This document shows positions 1 to 8,443 of a stretch of DNA of 64,000 nucleotides, one piece after another. Each line of letters opens with the position of its first letter. Within the stretch, counting starts at the first letter, position 1. The notes beneath the pieces are model-generated. The model was given only the letters and a program-made list of their open reading frames with translations. It was not told the origin of the DNA and searched no databases. A program made the translations under genes and the position numbers. Location of the stretch: NCBI GenBank assembly GCA_963841695.1, contig CAWJDQ010000003.1, positions 124,001 to 188,000 of the forward strand, given 5' to 3'. Origin of the DNA: RYN-230 sp963841695. GTDB lineage: Bacteria > Actinomycetota > Actinomycetes > Streptosporangiales > Streptosporangiaceae.

Positions 1-320
1 TGCACAGGAACACGAACTTCTTGCGCTTGACCAGCTCGGCGACCAGCTCGTCGATCTGCGGGTGCATCAGCGGCTCGCCGCCGGCGATGGACACCATCGG
101 GCGCGCCGCACTCCTCGATCGCCGCGAGGGCCTGCTCGACCGGCATCCGCTGCTTGAGCAGGGTGTGCGGCTGCTGGATCTTCCCGCAGCCCGCGCACTT
201 CAGGTTGCACGCGAACAGCGGCTCCAGCTCGACCAGCAGCGGGAACTTCTTGTTTCCGGTCAGCTTCTGGCGCATCAGGTACGAGCCGATACGCAGGCTC
301 TGGCGCAGGGACACGCTCAT
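1..320 (-). CDS. hpnH: HpnH radical SAM adenosylhopane synthase, N-terminal part
   Basis: Radical SAM enzyme that joins a 5'-deoxyadenosyl group to diploptene to give adenosylhopane, the first step of C35 hopanoid side-chain synthesis. The reading from ATG at 320 contains CNLKCAGC, the CX3CX2C iron-sulfur motif of HpnH. It reads on to EECGAP at about residue 74, where the frame breaks: a single extra base near position 98 shifts it. In the next frame the expected continuation MVSIAGGEPLMHPQIDELV is intact to the window edge. The gene runs off the left end, so about 105 of roughly 330 residues are visible. Its ATG overlaps the TGA of ispH by 4 bp (ATGA), implying translational coupling as the distal gene of the hopanoid operon. 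The frameshift is probably a sequence error. Confidence 0.85.
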   Translation of the reverse strand, partial: MSVSLRQSLRIGSYLMRQKLTGNKKFPLLVELEPLFACNLKCAGCGKIQQPHTLLKQRMPVEQALAAIEECGAPDGVHRRRRAADAPADRRAGRRAGQAQEVRVPV

Positions 321-1238
321 GACTGCCTAACCTCCTTGGGCAGGCTGAATCGGATGTTCTCAGTAGTGATCACGCGCTCGCTGACCTCGACAGCGCCGAG
401 GCCGCCCAGCGCGGTGATGATGTCCTGGACGACCGCCGGGGGCGCGGACGCGCCCGCGGTCAGGCCGACCGTGGACACCCCGGCCAGCCAGCTCAGCTCG
501 ATGTCGGACGGGCCGTCGATCAGGTAGGCGGTGGTACCCGCCCGCTGCGCGGTCTCCACCAGCCGCACAGAGTTCGATGAGTTCGCCGAGCCGGCCACCA
601 GCACCAGGTCGGATTCGGCGGCCACGGCGCGGGCCGCGCGCTGCCGGTTGGTGGTCGCGTAGCAGATGTCGTCGCTGCCGGGCGCGCGGGCCGCCGGGAA
701 CCGCTCACGCAGCGCCTCGGCGATGTCCGCGGCCTCGTCCGCGGCCAGCGTGGTCTGCATGAGGTAAGCCACCTTGCCCGGGTCGGGCGGCTGCAGCGCC
801 ACCGACGTCCGCGGCCGTCTGGACCAGGGCCACGGACTCCGGGGCCTCGCCGAGGGTGCCCTCGACCTCCTCGTGCCCCTCGTGCCCGATCAGCGCGACC
901 AGGTAGCCGTCCGAGGCGAACCTGCGCGCCTCGGCGTGCACCTTGGCCACGAGCGGGCAGGTGGCGTCAACCGTGGTCAGGCCCCGGCGATCGGCCTCGG
1001 CCCGGACCGCCGGGGACACGCCGTGCGCGGAGAAGACCACGCTGGCGCCGTCCGGCACCTCGCTGAGCTCGTCCACGAAGATCGCCCCGCGCTCTTCCAG
1101 CCCGGCCACCACGTGCGAGTTGTGCACGATCTGCTTGCGCACGTAGACCGGTGCCCCCTGCTGGTCCAGGGCCCGCTCCACGATCTCGATGGCCCGCTCC
1201 ACCCCGGCGCAGAACGAGCGGGGCCCGGCCAGCAGCAC
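317..1238 (-). CDS. ispH: IspH (LytB) HMBPP reductase, frameshifted, fused in frame to HpnG
   Basis: 4-hydroxy-3-methylbut-2-enyl diphosphate reductase, the last [4Fe-4S] enzyme of the MEP pathway, giving IPP and DMAPP in the cytosol. The three cluster cysteines are visible in FCAGVERAIEIVE, DATCPLVAKVH and DDICYATTNRQRA; HGVSPAV and HEGHEEVEGTLGE also match the family. One extra G near 803 breaks the frame between LVQTAADV and ALQPPDPGKVAYLMQTTLA; both halves are otherwise complete, so this looks like a sequence error. No stop separates it from the upstream hpnG frame. GTG at 1238 is only a possible internal start, just before LLAGPRSFCAGV; residues ERQ before it already resemble IspH N-termini. 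A dedicated ispH inside a hopanoid operon would supply C5 units locally. The stop at 317-319 overlaps the hpnH ATG. Confidence 0.88.
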
Positions 1239-1895
1239 CTGCCGTTCGCCGACCGCCGCGGCCCACCGGGCCAGCGCGGGCCCGGCCGCGCGCAGCGACC
1301 GCAGCGCGGCCAGCCCGCCGCCCAGCCCGCCGGGACTGACCAGGGGACGGTCTGGCGTATCGGAGACGGCCCGGACCACCGCCAGCGGCCTGCCGCCCGC
1401 CGCGCGGGCCAGCACGGCCGATTCCATATCCGCAACGAGGACCCCGGTCGCGGCTAGCCGTTCCCGCTCGGCCCCATGGACCAGGTGGTCCACGGTGCGG
1501 ACCCGGCCGACCCGGACCCGGAGGCCTGCCCGGCGCAGTTCGCCCGCCAGCAGCGCCGCCGACGCGCACGGGATGACGCGGTGGCCATCGGTGACCTCGC
1601 TGGCCACCACGAGGTCGCCGGGCCGCAGGTCCGCGGCCAGGCCACCGCCCGTGCCCGCCACCGCCAGGGCGGCGAACGGCTGCTGGCGCAGCGCGGCCTC
1701 CCGGGCGCCGGCCCGGCGCGGCCCGTACCCGGTCGCCACGACCTGGCCCACGACCTGGCCCGCGTCCAGGCCCGCATCGCGCAGCCCGCGCCGGACCGCC
1801 CGGGCCTCCAGCCGCAGCGGGGCGCAGACCAGCAGCCCGGAGCCGGTGACCGGGTGGCGGCGGGCCCGCCCGCTGGCCACCTGGAGCCGGGTCAT
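1239..1895 (-). CDS. hpnG: HpnG-type adenosylhopane nucleosidase (phosphorylase fold), no stop before IspH
   Basis: Nucleoside-phosphorylase-fold enzyme expected to release adenine from adenosylhopane, giving ribosylhopane or its phosphate. Start ATG at 1895 overlaps the shc stop (ATGA). Sequence features of the family include AGTGGGLAADLRPGDLVVAS near residues 65-85, VRTVDHLV, the VADMESAVLA purine-binding segment and VRAVSDTPDRPL. About 215 residues precede the IspH-like segment, which is a normal full HpnG length. The frame then continues directly into IspH (about residue 216 onward) with no stop codon in any frame near the junction. So either a natural HpnG-IspH fusion exists, or an internal GTG at 1238 also initiates IspH. 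Function is inferred from family and operon position. Confidence 0.8.
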
Positions 1896-3895
1896 GACCG
1901 CGCCGCCAGGTACCGGCCCAGCGCGGACACCGGGAACACCAGCCGGTACAGGTGGTAGTTGATGTAGAAGTCGCCGGGGAAGCCGGTGCCGGTGTACTCC
2001 GGCTCGTCCCAGGTGCCGTCGGCGCGCTGGTGCTCGGCGAGCCAGCGGACCCCGGCCTCGGCGGCCGGGCCCGGCGGGCCCGCGGCGAGCAGGGCCAGCA
2101 GGGCCCACGCGGTCTGCGACGCGGTGGACGTGCCGTGCCCGGCCAGCTGCGGGTCGTCGTAGGAGCGCATGTCCTCGCCCCAGCCGCCGTCCGGGTTCTG
2201 GTGGTCTTCCAGCCAGCGGACCGCCCGCTGGATGACCGGCTTGGACGGCGGCACCCCCGCCGCGACCAGCGCCGGTACCACCGCGCCGGTGCCGTACACG
2301 TAGTTGGCCCCCCAGCGGCCGAACCAGGAACCGTCCTGCTCCTGGGCCCGCAGCAGCCACACCACGCCCCGGCGGGCGGCCCGGCTGCCGGCCAGGCCCT
2401 CCGCGGCCAGCGCCTCCACCACGTGGGCGGTCACGTCGGCCGAGGGCGGGTCAACGACCGCCCCGAAGTCGCAGAACGGCAGCTTGGTCACCAGGGTGGA
2501 GGTGTTGTCCGCGTCGAAGGCACCCCACCCGCCGTCGGCGGACTGCATGCCGGTGATCCAGCGCAGCCCGCGCCCGATGGCGGGGTGCCGGGACGGCCCG
2601 CCCGGTGCTGGCTGGCCCGGTGCTGGCTGGCCCGGTGCTGCGTGGCGCTCTGGTGGCTTTCCCTGGGCGGTGCGGCGGAGCGCCAGCAGGGCTTCGGCGG
2701 TGTCGTCGATGTCGGGGTACCCGTCGTTGTCGAACTCGAACGCCCACCCGCCGGGCTCCAGCCAGGGACGGCGTACCTGCCAGTCCCCGGGGCCGGGTAT
2801 TTCCTCGTCGAGCAGCCAGTCGGCCGCCCTGGTCAGGGCCGGGTGCTCGGGCGGCAGGCCCGCGTCGGCCAGCGCGACGACCGCCAGGACCGTGTCCCAC
2901 ACCGGTGACTGGCAGGCCTCGAGCCTGCGCACCGGGCCGTCCGGTGAATCCTCATAGATCGTGAACCGGTCCAGCCCGGCCAGCCCGCGCCTGATCACCG
3001 GGTGCTGCAGCCCGTAGCCCAGCAGGTGCAGGGCGATCAGGGAGTACACCCAGGGCGGCTGGATCCCGCCCCAGCAGCCGTCCTGCTCCTGCCGGGCGAT
3101 GATCCAGTCGGCGCAGCGACGCAGCGCCGCGCGGCGCATCGCCCGCACCGGCCGGGTCCGCTGGCCACGGCGCTCGAGCACGTGCAGCACCCGGTCGAGC
3201 CCGCCGAAGGCGAGCTCCCAACCGGTCCGGTCCGCGGCCTGAGCCGACTTGCGGGCCCGGCCACCTGGCTCATCCTGGCCAGGCGCCCGGATCTCGTCCA
3301 GGCCGAAGGGGAGGGACCGGACCGGGCGGAGCGAGCCCACCACGGTCAGCGGCACAATCGTCTGCCGCGCCCAGCAGGCCCAGTCGTACACATTAAGCGG
3401 GAACCAGGTGGGCAGGTACACCATTTCGGGAGGCATCACCGGCAGGTCATCCCAGGACCACTGGCCGAAGAGCGCCAGCCAGATCCGGGTAAACACCCGG
3501 GTGGCGGGGATGCCGCCGCGCGACCTGATCCACTCGGCGGCCCTGGACATGTGCGGTGCGCTGGGCAGATGCCCGGCCAGCCGCAGGGCGACGTAGGCCT
3601 CGACGGTGGTGGACAGGTCACCGGGGCCGCCGAAGAAGTTGGCCCAGGTTCCGTCGGCCCGCTGCTGCGAGGCGATCCACCGGGCGGCGGCGGCCGTCTC
3701 CTCCTCCGTGCGGATACCGAGGAACTCACGGAGCAGGAGATCCTCCGCGTCCATCGTGACGTTGGTCTCCAGCTCCCCCTGCCACCAGCCCTGCTCATGC
3801 TGGAGGCCGAGCAGGTGGTCGCGGGCACGGGCCAGCGTGGCCTCCGCACCGGAGAGTGCGGAGGGACTGCCAGATCGCGCGTGCGTCACTGTCAT
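1892..3895 (-). CDS. shc: Squalene-hopene cyclase
   Basis: Class II triterpene cyclase that folds squalene into hopene/hopanol at the cytoplasmic membrane face. The product is 667 residues, close to the usual 630-680. The catalytic DXDD acid motif is present as DIDDTAEA at about residues 395-398. Many QW repeats are visible, for example QEQDGCWGG, QSADGGWGAF, QEQDGSWFGRWG and QNPDGGWGEDM. A Gly/Pro/Ala-rich insert (PGQPAPGQPAPGGP) after the DXDD region is a small lineage oddity. Start ATG at 3895 gives MTVTHARSG. The stop overlaps hpnG by 4 bp. Unlike the other junctions in the operon, a 235-bp spacer with a stem-loop separates it from the upstream polyprenyl synthase, so it may also have its own promoter. 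Confidence 0.97.
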   Translation of the reverse strand: MTVTHARSGSPSALSGAEATLARARDHLLGLQHEQGWWQGELETNVTMDAEDLLLREFLGIRTEEETAAAARWIASQQRADGTWANFFGGPGDLSTTVEAYVALRLAGHLPSAPHMSRAAEWIRSRGGIPATRVFTRIWLALFGQWSWDDLPVMPPEMVYLPTWFPLNVYDWACWARQTIVPLTVVGSLRPVRSLPFGLDEIRAPGQDEPGGRARKSAQAADRTGWELAFGGLDRVLHVLERRGQRTRPVRAMRRAALRRCADWIIARQEQDGCWGGIQPPWVYSLIALHLLGYGLQHPVIRRGLAGLDRFTIYEDSPDGPVRRLEACQSPVWDTVLAVVALADAGLPPEHPALTRAADWLLDEEIPGPGDWQVRRPWLEPGGWAFEFDNDGYPDIDDTAEALLALRRTAQGKPPERHAAPGQPAPGQPAPGGPSRHPAIGRGLRWITGMQSADGGWGAFDADNTSTLVTKLPFCDFGAVVDPPSADVTAHVVEALAAEGLAGSRAARRGVVWLLRAQEQDGSWFGRWGANYVYGTGAVVPALVAAGVPPSKPVIQRAVRWLEDHQNPDGGWGEDMRSYDDPQLAGHGTSTASQTAWALLALLAAGPPGPAAEAGVRWLAEHQRADGTWDEPEYTGTGFPGDFYINYHLYRLVFPVSALGRYLAARS

Positions 3896-3991
3896 CGTCT
3901 CACCTCGCCTTCAACACACTGCCCCGCACTAGCACCCGGCCCACCAGTCACACGAGGCCCCAGACACGTGCCGGCGCTGACCCTCGTCAGC

Positions 3992-4030
3992 ACCGCTGGG
4001 CCCTCAGCACTGACGGCCCACACCAGCGGT
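3992..4030. other. Stem-loop inside the hopanoid operon spacer
   Basis: ACCGCTGG at 3992-3999 is repeated inverted as CCAGCGGT at 4023-4030, with a secondary GGGCC/GGCCC pairing possible inside. It lies in the 235-bp gap between the polyprenyl synthase stop (4131) and the shc start (3895), the only long gap in an otherwise tightly packed operon. It could act as a terminator/attenuator or an RNA-processing site limiting or isolating shc expression. The pairing is seen; the role is inference. Confidence 0.35.
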
Positions 4031-4130
4031 CAACCTGTCAATCTCCTGATCGCCGCCACCTCACCGCTCATCCCTGAGCGCAGATGGCTCAGCACGGCTG
4101 GCTCACCACCGGTTCCGCAGCACGGGCTGC

Positions 4131-5126
4131 TCACCATTGGCGCGCCGTGATGAACTCAGCGATGCCCGCGAACTCGGCACGCACCCCGTCGGGCATGTCG
4201 GTCTCGGTCAGGCAGTTCTCCGCCGCGGCCAGCTGCGCCGCGGCCTCGTTCTCGGTCCAGTCCTTGCCGCCCGCCTCCTCCACGAGGCGGGCCGCCCGCA
4301 CCAGGTCGTCCTCGCTCAGCGCCTCGGTCCCGGCCAGCAGCCCGGCCAGTTCCTCCGCGGCCGCGGATCCGCTGGTCAGCGCCGCTACCACCGGAAGTGA
4401 CTTCTTCCTGGCCCGCAGGTCCGCGCGGACCGGCTTGCCGGTCACCTCGGGGGCGCCCCAGATGCCGAGCAGGTCGTCGGTCAGCTGGAAGGCCAGCCCG
4501 GCGTGCGCACCGAACCCGGCCAGGCCCATGGCCAGCCCGGGCGGCGCGCCGACGTGGATCGCGCCGATGCTGCACGCGCAGGCCATCAGCGCCGCGGTCT
4601 TGTCCCCGGCCATGGTCAGGCACTCGGCCAGGTTCACGTCGTTGCGCTGCTCGAACGCCAGATCGGCGCCCTGTCCGGCGATCAGCCTGAGGACCGCGGC
4701 GGACAGGCAGCGCGCGGCCCAGATGCCCTGGGCCGCGGTGTCCTCGAGCAGGATGTCCTGCGCCAGCGCGAGCAGCGCGTCGCCGGCCAGGATGGCCGCC
4801 CCGACCCCGTGCACGGTCCAGGCGGTCGGCCGGTGCCGGCGTTCGGTGTCGCCGTCCATGATGTCGTCGTGCAGCAGGGAGAAGTTGTGCACGAGTTCCA
4901 CCGCGACCGCGGCGGGCACGCCGCGGTCCGGCGGCGCCCCGGCCGCCCGGGCCGACAGCAGCGCCAGCGCCGGGCGGAGTGCCTTGCCCGCCCCGCTGCC
5001 GTCCAGGCCCAGATGGTAGGCGGCCACGGCAGCGACCTCGGGGCTGAGCCGGTCCACCGCGGCGGCGATCGCCGGGCCGACCAGATCGCGGGCCGTTTCC
5101 ACGCCCGCGGGCATCACGGCGGTCAC
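4131..5126 (-). CDS. Trans-polyprenyl diphosphate synthase (farnesyl/geranylgeranyl type)
   Basis: Chain-elongating isoprenyl diphosphate synthase expected to make farnesyl diphosphate for squalene in this pathway. The first aspartate-rich motif is LLHDDIMDGDTERR and the second is FQLTDDLLGIWG, both binding Mg-diphosphate; GKALRPALALL is the usual substrate-binding lysine/arginine region. The product is 331 residues from GTG at 5126, chosen because it overlaps the hpnE stop as GTGA; an upstream ATG frame would run far into hpnE. Chain length (C15 or C20) cannot be settled from sequence alone. Sits between hpnE and shc as in other actinobacterial hopanoid clusters. Confidence 0.93.
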   Translation of the reverse strand: MTAVMPAGVETARDLVGPAIAAAVDRLSPEVAAVAAYHLGLDGSGAGKALRPALALLSARAAGAPPDRGVPAAVAVELVHNFSLLHDDIMDGDTERRHRPTAWTVHGVGAAILAGDALLALAQDILLEDTAAQGIWAARCLSAAVLRLIAGQGADLAFEQRNDVNLAECLTMAGDKTAALMACACSIGAIHVGAPPGLAMGLAGFGAHAGLAFQLTDDLLGIWGAPEVTGKPVRADLRARKKSLPVVAALTSGSAAAEELAGLLAGTEALSEDDLVRAARLVEEAGGKDWTENEAAAQLAAAENCLTETDMPDGVRAEFAGIAEFITARQW

Positions 5127-6583
5127 GACGCGGCCCCGGCGACCTCGGCCGCGCGGGTGGCGGCCGGAACTCCGTAGCCTGATTGGGTCATATTTCGCCG
5201 CAGCTCCCGCGCTGCGCTCAGTCCGCTTCGCACCGCACCCTCCATCGTGTCGGGCCACCCGGTATCGGTCCACGCGCCCGCGAGTACCAGGCCTGGCCGC
5301 CTGGTCGCAGCTCCCGGGCGTTTCTCGCCACAGCCGGGCTCCTGCCGGAACGTGGCCCGGCGTTCCCTGGTGACGAAGAAGTCAGCGATCCGCGCGTCGC
5401 GCGCGGCGGGGAAGATCTCCTCCAGCGCGGGGACGAACTGGTCCCGCAACTGGGCCGCGGGGGTGTCCACGACGTCATCCGCGGCCGACACGGAGACGGC
5501 CAGGTACTGCCCGGAGGACAGCCCTGAGGGCCCGGTCCGGTCGAAGACCCACTGCACCGGCGAGTCCACCGCCGCCGCGAACGGCAGCCGGGTCACCGGC
5601 CGGTCGTAGAGCACGTGCACGTTGACGATCGGGGACGCGCCCAGCTCGCGCCAGCGCTCCGGGCCCGGGCCGGGACCGGCCGCGCCGGCCGGCAGCAACC
5701 GGGCGGCGGCCTCGGGCGGCACCGCCAGGACCACCCCGTCTGCGGCGATGTCCGCGCTGGGCGCCGTGTCGCTCACCCCGCGGTCGGCCAGCTGGACCCG
5801 GAAACCCCCGCTGGCCAGGGGCTGGACCGAGGCGACCTTCGCCCCGAGCCGGACGCTGGCGCCAAGCTGGTCCAGCCGCCGCGCGGCGGCCTGGCCGTGC
5901 AGGTCACCGAGCGGGATGGCGGGCGTGCCGATGTCCGCCGCGTCGCGGGCACCGAGCAGCGCGGTCCGCACCACCGTGGCCGCCAGGGACAGGTTGGCCT
6001 CGTCCCCCGCCACGTTCAGCGCGGAGACGGTGAACAGGTCCCAGAGCACCCGCCGGGCGCGCTCGCTCTGCCCGTGTGCCGCCAGCCAGTCCCCCAGGCG
6101 CTGGGCGTCGAGGCCGGGCCGGGCCGGGCTGAGGAAGCGCATGGCGAGCGCCGCGCGGGTCACCCGCAGCCGCTCGGCAGGCGACAGCAGCGGGTAGCTC
6201 ACCAGGGCCTGGCCCATGTGCAGCGGGCCGGGGAGCCGGGTCCGGCGCAGCCGGGCCTGGCCGTGCGGGCCGAGCACGGCGACGTCGAAGCGATCCTGCA
6301 GCGACACCGAGCCGGTCATCCCGAGCCGGTCGATGAGCTCCCGGTAGGCGGTGCAGCAGCCGAGGAACACGTGCTGGCCGTTGTCGACGACCAGGCCGCC
6401 CCGGGTGAACGAGCAGGTCGCCCCGCCCAGCCTGGGCCGGGACTCCAGCAGCGTCACCCGGTGACCCGCCTCACGCAGCGCGAGCGCGGCGGTGATCCCG
6501 GCCAGCCCCCCGCCGACCACCACCACGTGCCGCCCGGGGCGGTCCCCGCCCGGGCTCACCGGGCGCACCGGATCGGGGCTCAC
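5123..6583 (-). CDS. hpnE: HpnE hydroxysqualene dehydroxylase
   Basis: FAD-dependent amine-oxidase/phytoene-desaturase-fold enzyme that removes the hydroxyl of hydroxysqualene to give squalene, the third step of the HpnCDE route. The dinucleotide-binding motif VVGGGLAGITAALALREAG lies at about residues 21-40, followed by LLESRPRLGG. A C-terminal FAD motif is LVLAGAWTDTGWPDTMEGAVRSG. At 486 residues it is slightly longer than the typical 420-450, with a short Pro-rich N-terminus. Its start overlaps the hpnD stop by 4 bp and its end overlaps the polyprenyl synthase start. Confidence 0.94.
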   Translation of the reverse strand: MSPDPVRPVSPGGDRPGRHVVVVGGGLAGITAALALREAGHRVTLLESRPRLGGATCSFTRGGLVVDNGQHVFLGCCTAYRELIDRLGMTGSVSLQDRFDVAVLGPHGQARLRRTRLPGPLHMGQALVSYPLLSPAERLRVTRAALAMRFLSPARPGLDAQRLGDWLAAHGQSERARRVLWDLFTVSALNVAGDEANLSLAATVVRTALLGARDAADIGTPAIPLGDLHGQAAARRLDQLGASVRLGAKVASVQPLASGGFRVQLADRGVSDTAPSADIAADGVVLAVPPEAAARLLPAGAAGPGPGPERWRELGASPIVNVHVLYDRPVTRLPFAAAVDSPVQWVFDRTGPSGLSSGQYLAVSVSAADDVVDTPAAQLRDQFVPALEEIFPAARDARIADFFVTRERRATFRQEPGCGEKRPGAATRRPGLVLAGAWTDTGWPDTMEGAVRSGLSAARELRRNMTQSGYGVPAATRAAEVAGAAS

Positions 6584-7497
6584 CGGGGCGCTCCCGCCGG
6601 GCTGGCAGGCCGGGGCGGCTGGGGCCCGCCGACCCGCAGCGCCGTGCCGGCCAGTGACTTCACGGCCACCATGGCCTTCTGGCCGGGGGACAGGGAGACC
6701 CGGCGCTGCAGCACGAGTTCCGGGGCGGCGGCGATGTTCTCCAGCAGCCGGAAGTAGATCCCGGCCATGGCGCCGGTGCAGGCGGCGCTGCGCCGGTCCA
6801 GCATCGGCATCAGCTGCAGCCCGCGCGCGTACCAGTCGCGCGCCCGCTCCGCCTCGAACGTCACCAGGTCCACCAGCTTCGGGTCAGCGGCCGGCCAGCC
6901 GGAGCCGTTGGGCCGCAACTCGGTGCCGAACCGCTTGAAGTCCTCGGCGGGCAGGTAGACCCGCCCGTCCCGGTAGTCCTCGCGGATGTCGCGCAGGATG
7001 TTGGTGAGCTGCAGGGCCACGCCGAGCGCGTCCGCCAGCGGCGCGGCCGCGGCCACGTCCCGGGTGCCGAACACGCCGAGCGACAGCCGCCCGATCGAGC
7101 CCGCCACGCACCGGCAGTAGTTCCGCAGGTCGTCGAAGGTCGGGTAGCTCGTGCCCCGGACGTCGGCCTCGCACCCGTCGATCAGCTCGCCGAACGCCTC
7201 CAGCGGGACGGGAAACCGGCGGCCCGCGTCGGCGAGGGCGACGAGCACCGGGTCGCCGGGCGCCCCGTCCCCGCGGGCCAGGGCCATGACGCTGGCCCGG
7301 GCGTCGGCCAGCGCGGTGAGCTTGTCGGCCGGGTCCAGGGTGCCGTCGCCGATGTCGTCGATGCGCCGGGCGAACGCGTAAACGGCAGCCAGGGCCCGCC
7401 GCTTGGCCGGCGGGAGCAGCCGGATGCCGTAGGAGAAGTTGCGCGCCTGGGACCAGGTGATTTCCTCACAGTGCCGGTAGGCCATCGGCACGTCCAT
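6580..7497 (-). CDS. hpnD: HpnD presqualene diphosphate synthase
   Basis: Squalene/phytoene-synthase family enzyme condensing two farnesyl diphosphates into presqualene diphosphate. Two aspartate-rich motifs are visible: ARRIDDIGDGTLD and LRDIREDYRDGRVYLPAED. I place the start at ATG 7497 (MDVPMAYRHCEEITWSQA) because GGGAGGTGAC lies just upstream, overlapping the hpnC stop. An ATG at 7518 in the same frame would lack this site. That gives 305 residues, typical for HpnD. It lies between hpnC and hpnE in the standard cluster order. Confidence 0.95.
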   Translation of the reverse strand: MDVPMAYRHCEEITWSQARNFSYGIRLLPPAKRRALAAVYAFARRIDDIGDGTLDPADKLTALADARASVMALARGDGAPGDPVLVALADAGRRFPVPLEAFGELIDGCEADVRGTSYPTFDDLRNYCRCVAGSIGRLSLGVFGTRDVAAAAPLADALGVALQLTNILRDIREDYRDGRVYLPAEDFKRFGTELRPNGSGWPAADPKLVDLVTFEAERARDWYARGLQLMPMLDRRSAACTGAMAGIYFRLLENIAAAPELVLQRRVSLSPGQKAMVAVKSLAGTALRVGGPQPPRPASPAGAPR

Positions 7498-7501
7498 CGC
7501 G

Positions 7502-8443
7502 TCACCTCCCGGTTGCATAAGCCCTCAGCATCTCCCTGGCCAGGCGGCCCCGGCGCGGCGTGTGCGTCGCGCGCAGCACATCATGTCCGGCTTCGGTGAT
7601 CGCGGCCAGGGCGGCTCGCCCGCCGGCCACGTAACCGGCCACGGCAACCCGGGCAGACCCGCGCAAATTCCCCACCAGCGGGGCGCCTTCGTCGAGAAGC
7701 TGGCCCGCCCGCTCCACCTCGAACGCCATCAGGGCCCTGAGCTGTGGTCCGGCCGAGGGGGCCGCGAGGTCACTGTCGGTGCAGCCGAACCGCTGCATGT
7801 CCTCGGCGGGCAGGTAGATACGGCCGGCCCGGAAGTCCTCCGCCACGTCCTGCCAGTGCTCGGCGAGCTGGAGCGCGGTGCAGACCCGGTCGGAGAGAAT
7901 CATCCGCTCCGGGGTCGCCGCCCCGAACACGTGCAGCACGATCCGGCCCACCGGGTTGGCCGAGAGCTTGCAGTAATCGGCCAGGTCGGTGAAGGCCGGG
8001 TACCGGCTCACCACCTGGTCCTGCCGGTTAGCCCGGATCAGGTCCGCGAACGCCTGCTGCGGGATCGCGCAGTCCCCGACCACCGTGGCCAGCGCGCGGA
8101 CCACCCCGATCTGCGGGGCCGACCCGGCCGTCCCCGCCGGGGCTGGCCCCTCCCGCAGGGCGGGGTCCTGGAACTGGTAAAGCCGACCGAGGTCGGCTTC
8201 CAGGGCGTCCAGGAGCTGGGCCCGCTCACCGGGGGGTGCCTCGTCGCCCATGTCGTCGACGGCCCGGGCGAAACCGTAGACGGCCGCCAGGTGCCGCCGG
8301 TACCGGCCCGGCAGCAGCCGCAGTGCTACCGGGAAGTTCTCGCCCGATGCCTGGGCAGCCGCAGCGGACCCGATGGCTTCCGCCGACGGGAAAACCACCG
8401 CTGTGCCGCGTGGTTCACCCAATCGTGTTACCCCCTGGCTCAC
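7502..8443 (-). CDS. hpnC: HpnC hydroxysqualene synthase
   Basis: Squalene/phytoene-synthase family protein that converts presqualene diphosphate to hydroxysqualene; first gene of the operon. Signature SGENFPVALRLLP is followed by the aspartate motifs ARAVDDMGDEA and WQDVAEDFRAGRIYLPAED. The start is uncertain: no ATG is available. GTG at 8443 (VSQGVTRLGE) has an AGGTG just upstream; TTG at 8479 or a TTG a few codons downstream after AGGGGGT are alternatives. The product is about 313 residues. Confidence 0.92.
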   Translation of the reverse strand: MSQGVTRLGEPRGTAVVFPSAEAIGSAAAAQASGENFPVALRLLPGRYRRHLAAVYGFARAVDDMGDEAPPGERAQLLDALEADLGRLYQFQDPALREGPAPAGTAGSAPQIGVVRALATVVGDCAIPQQAFADLIRANRQDQVVSRYPAFTDLADYCKLSANPVGRIVLHVFGAATPERMILSDRVCTALQLAEHWQDVAEDFRAGRIYLPAEDMQRFGCTDSDLAAPSAGPQLRALMAFEVERAGQLLDEGAPLVGNLRGSARVAVAGYVAGGRAALAAITEAGHDVLRATHTPRRGRLAREMLRAYATGR

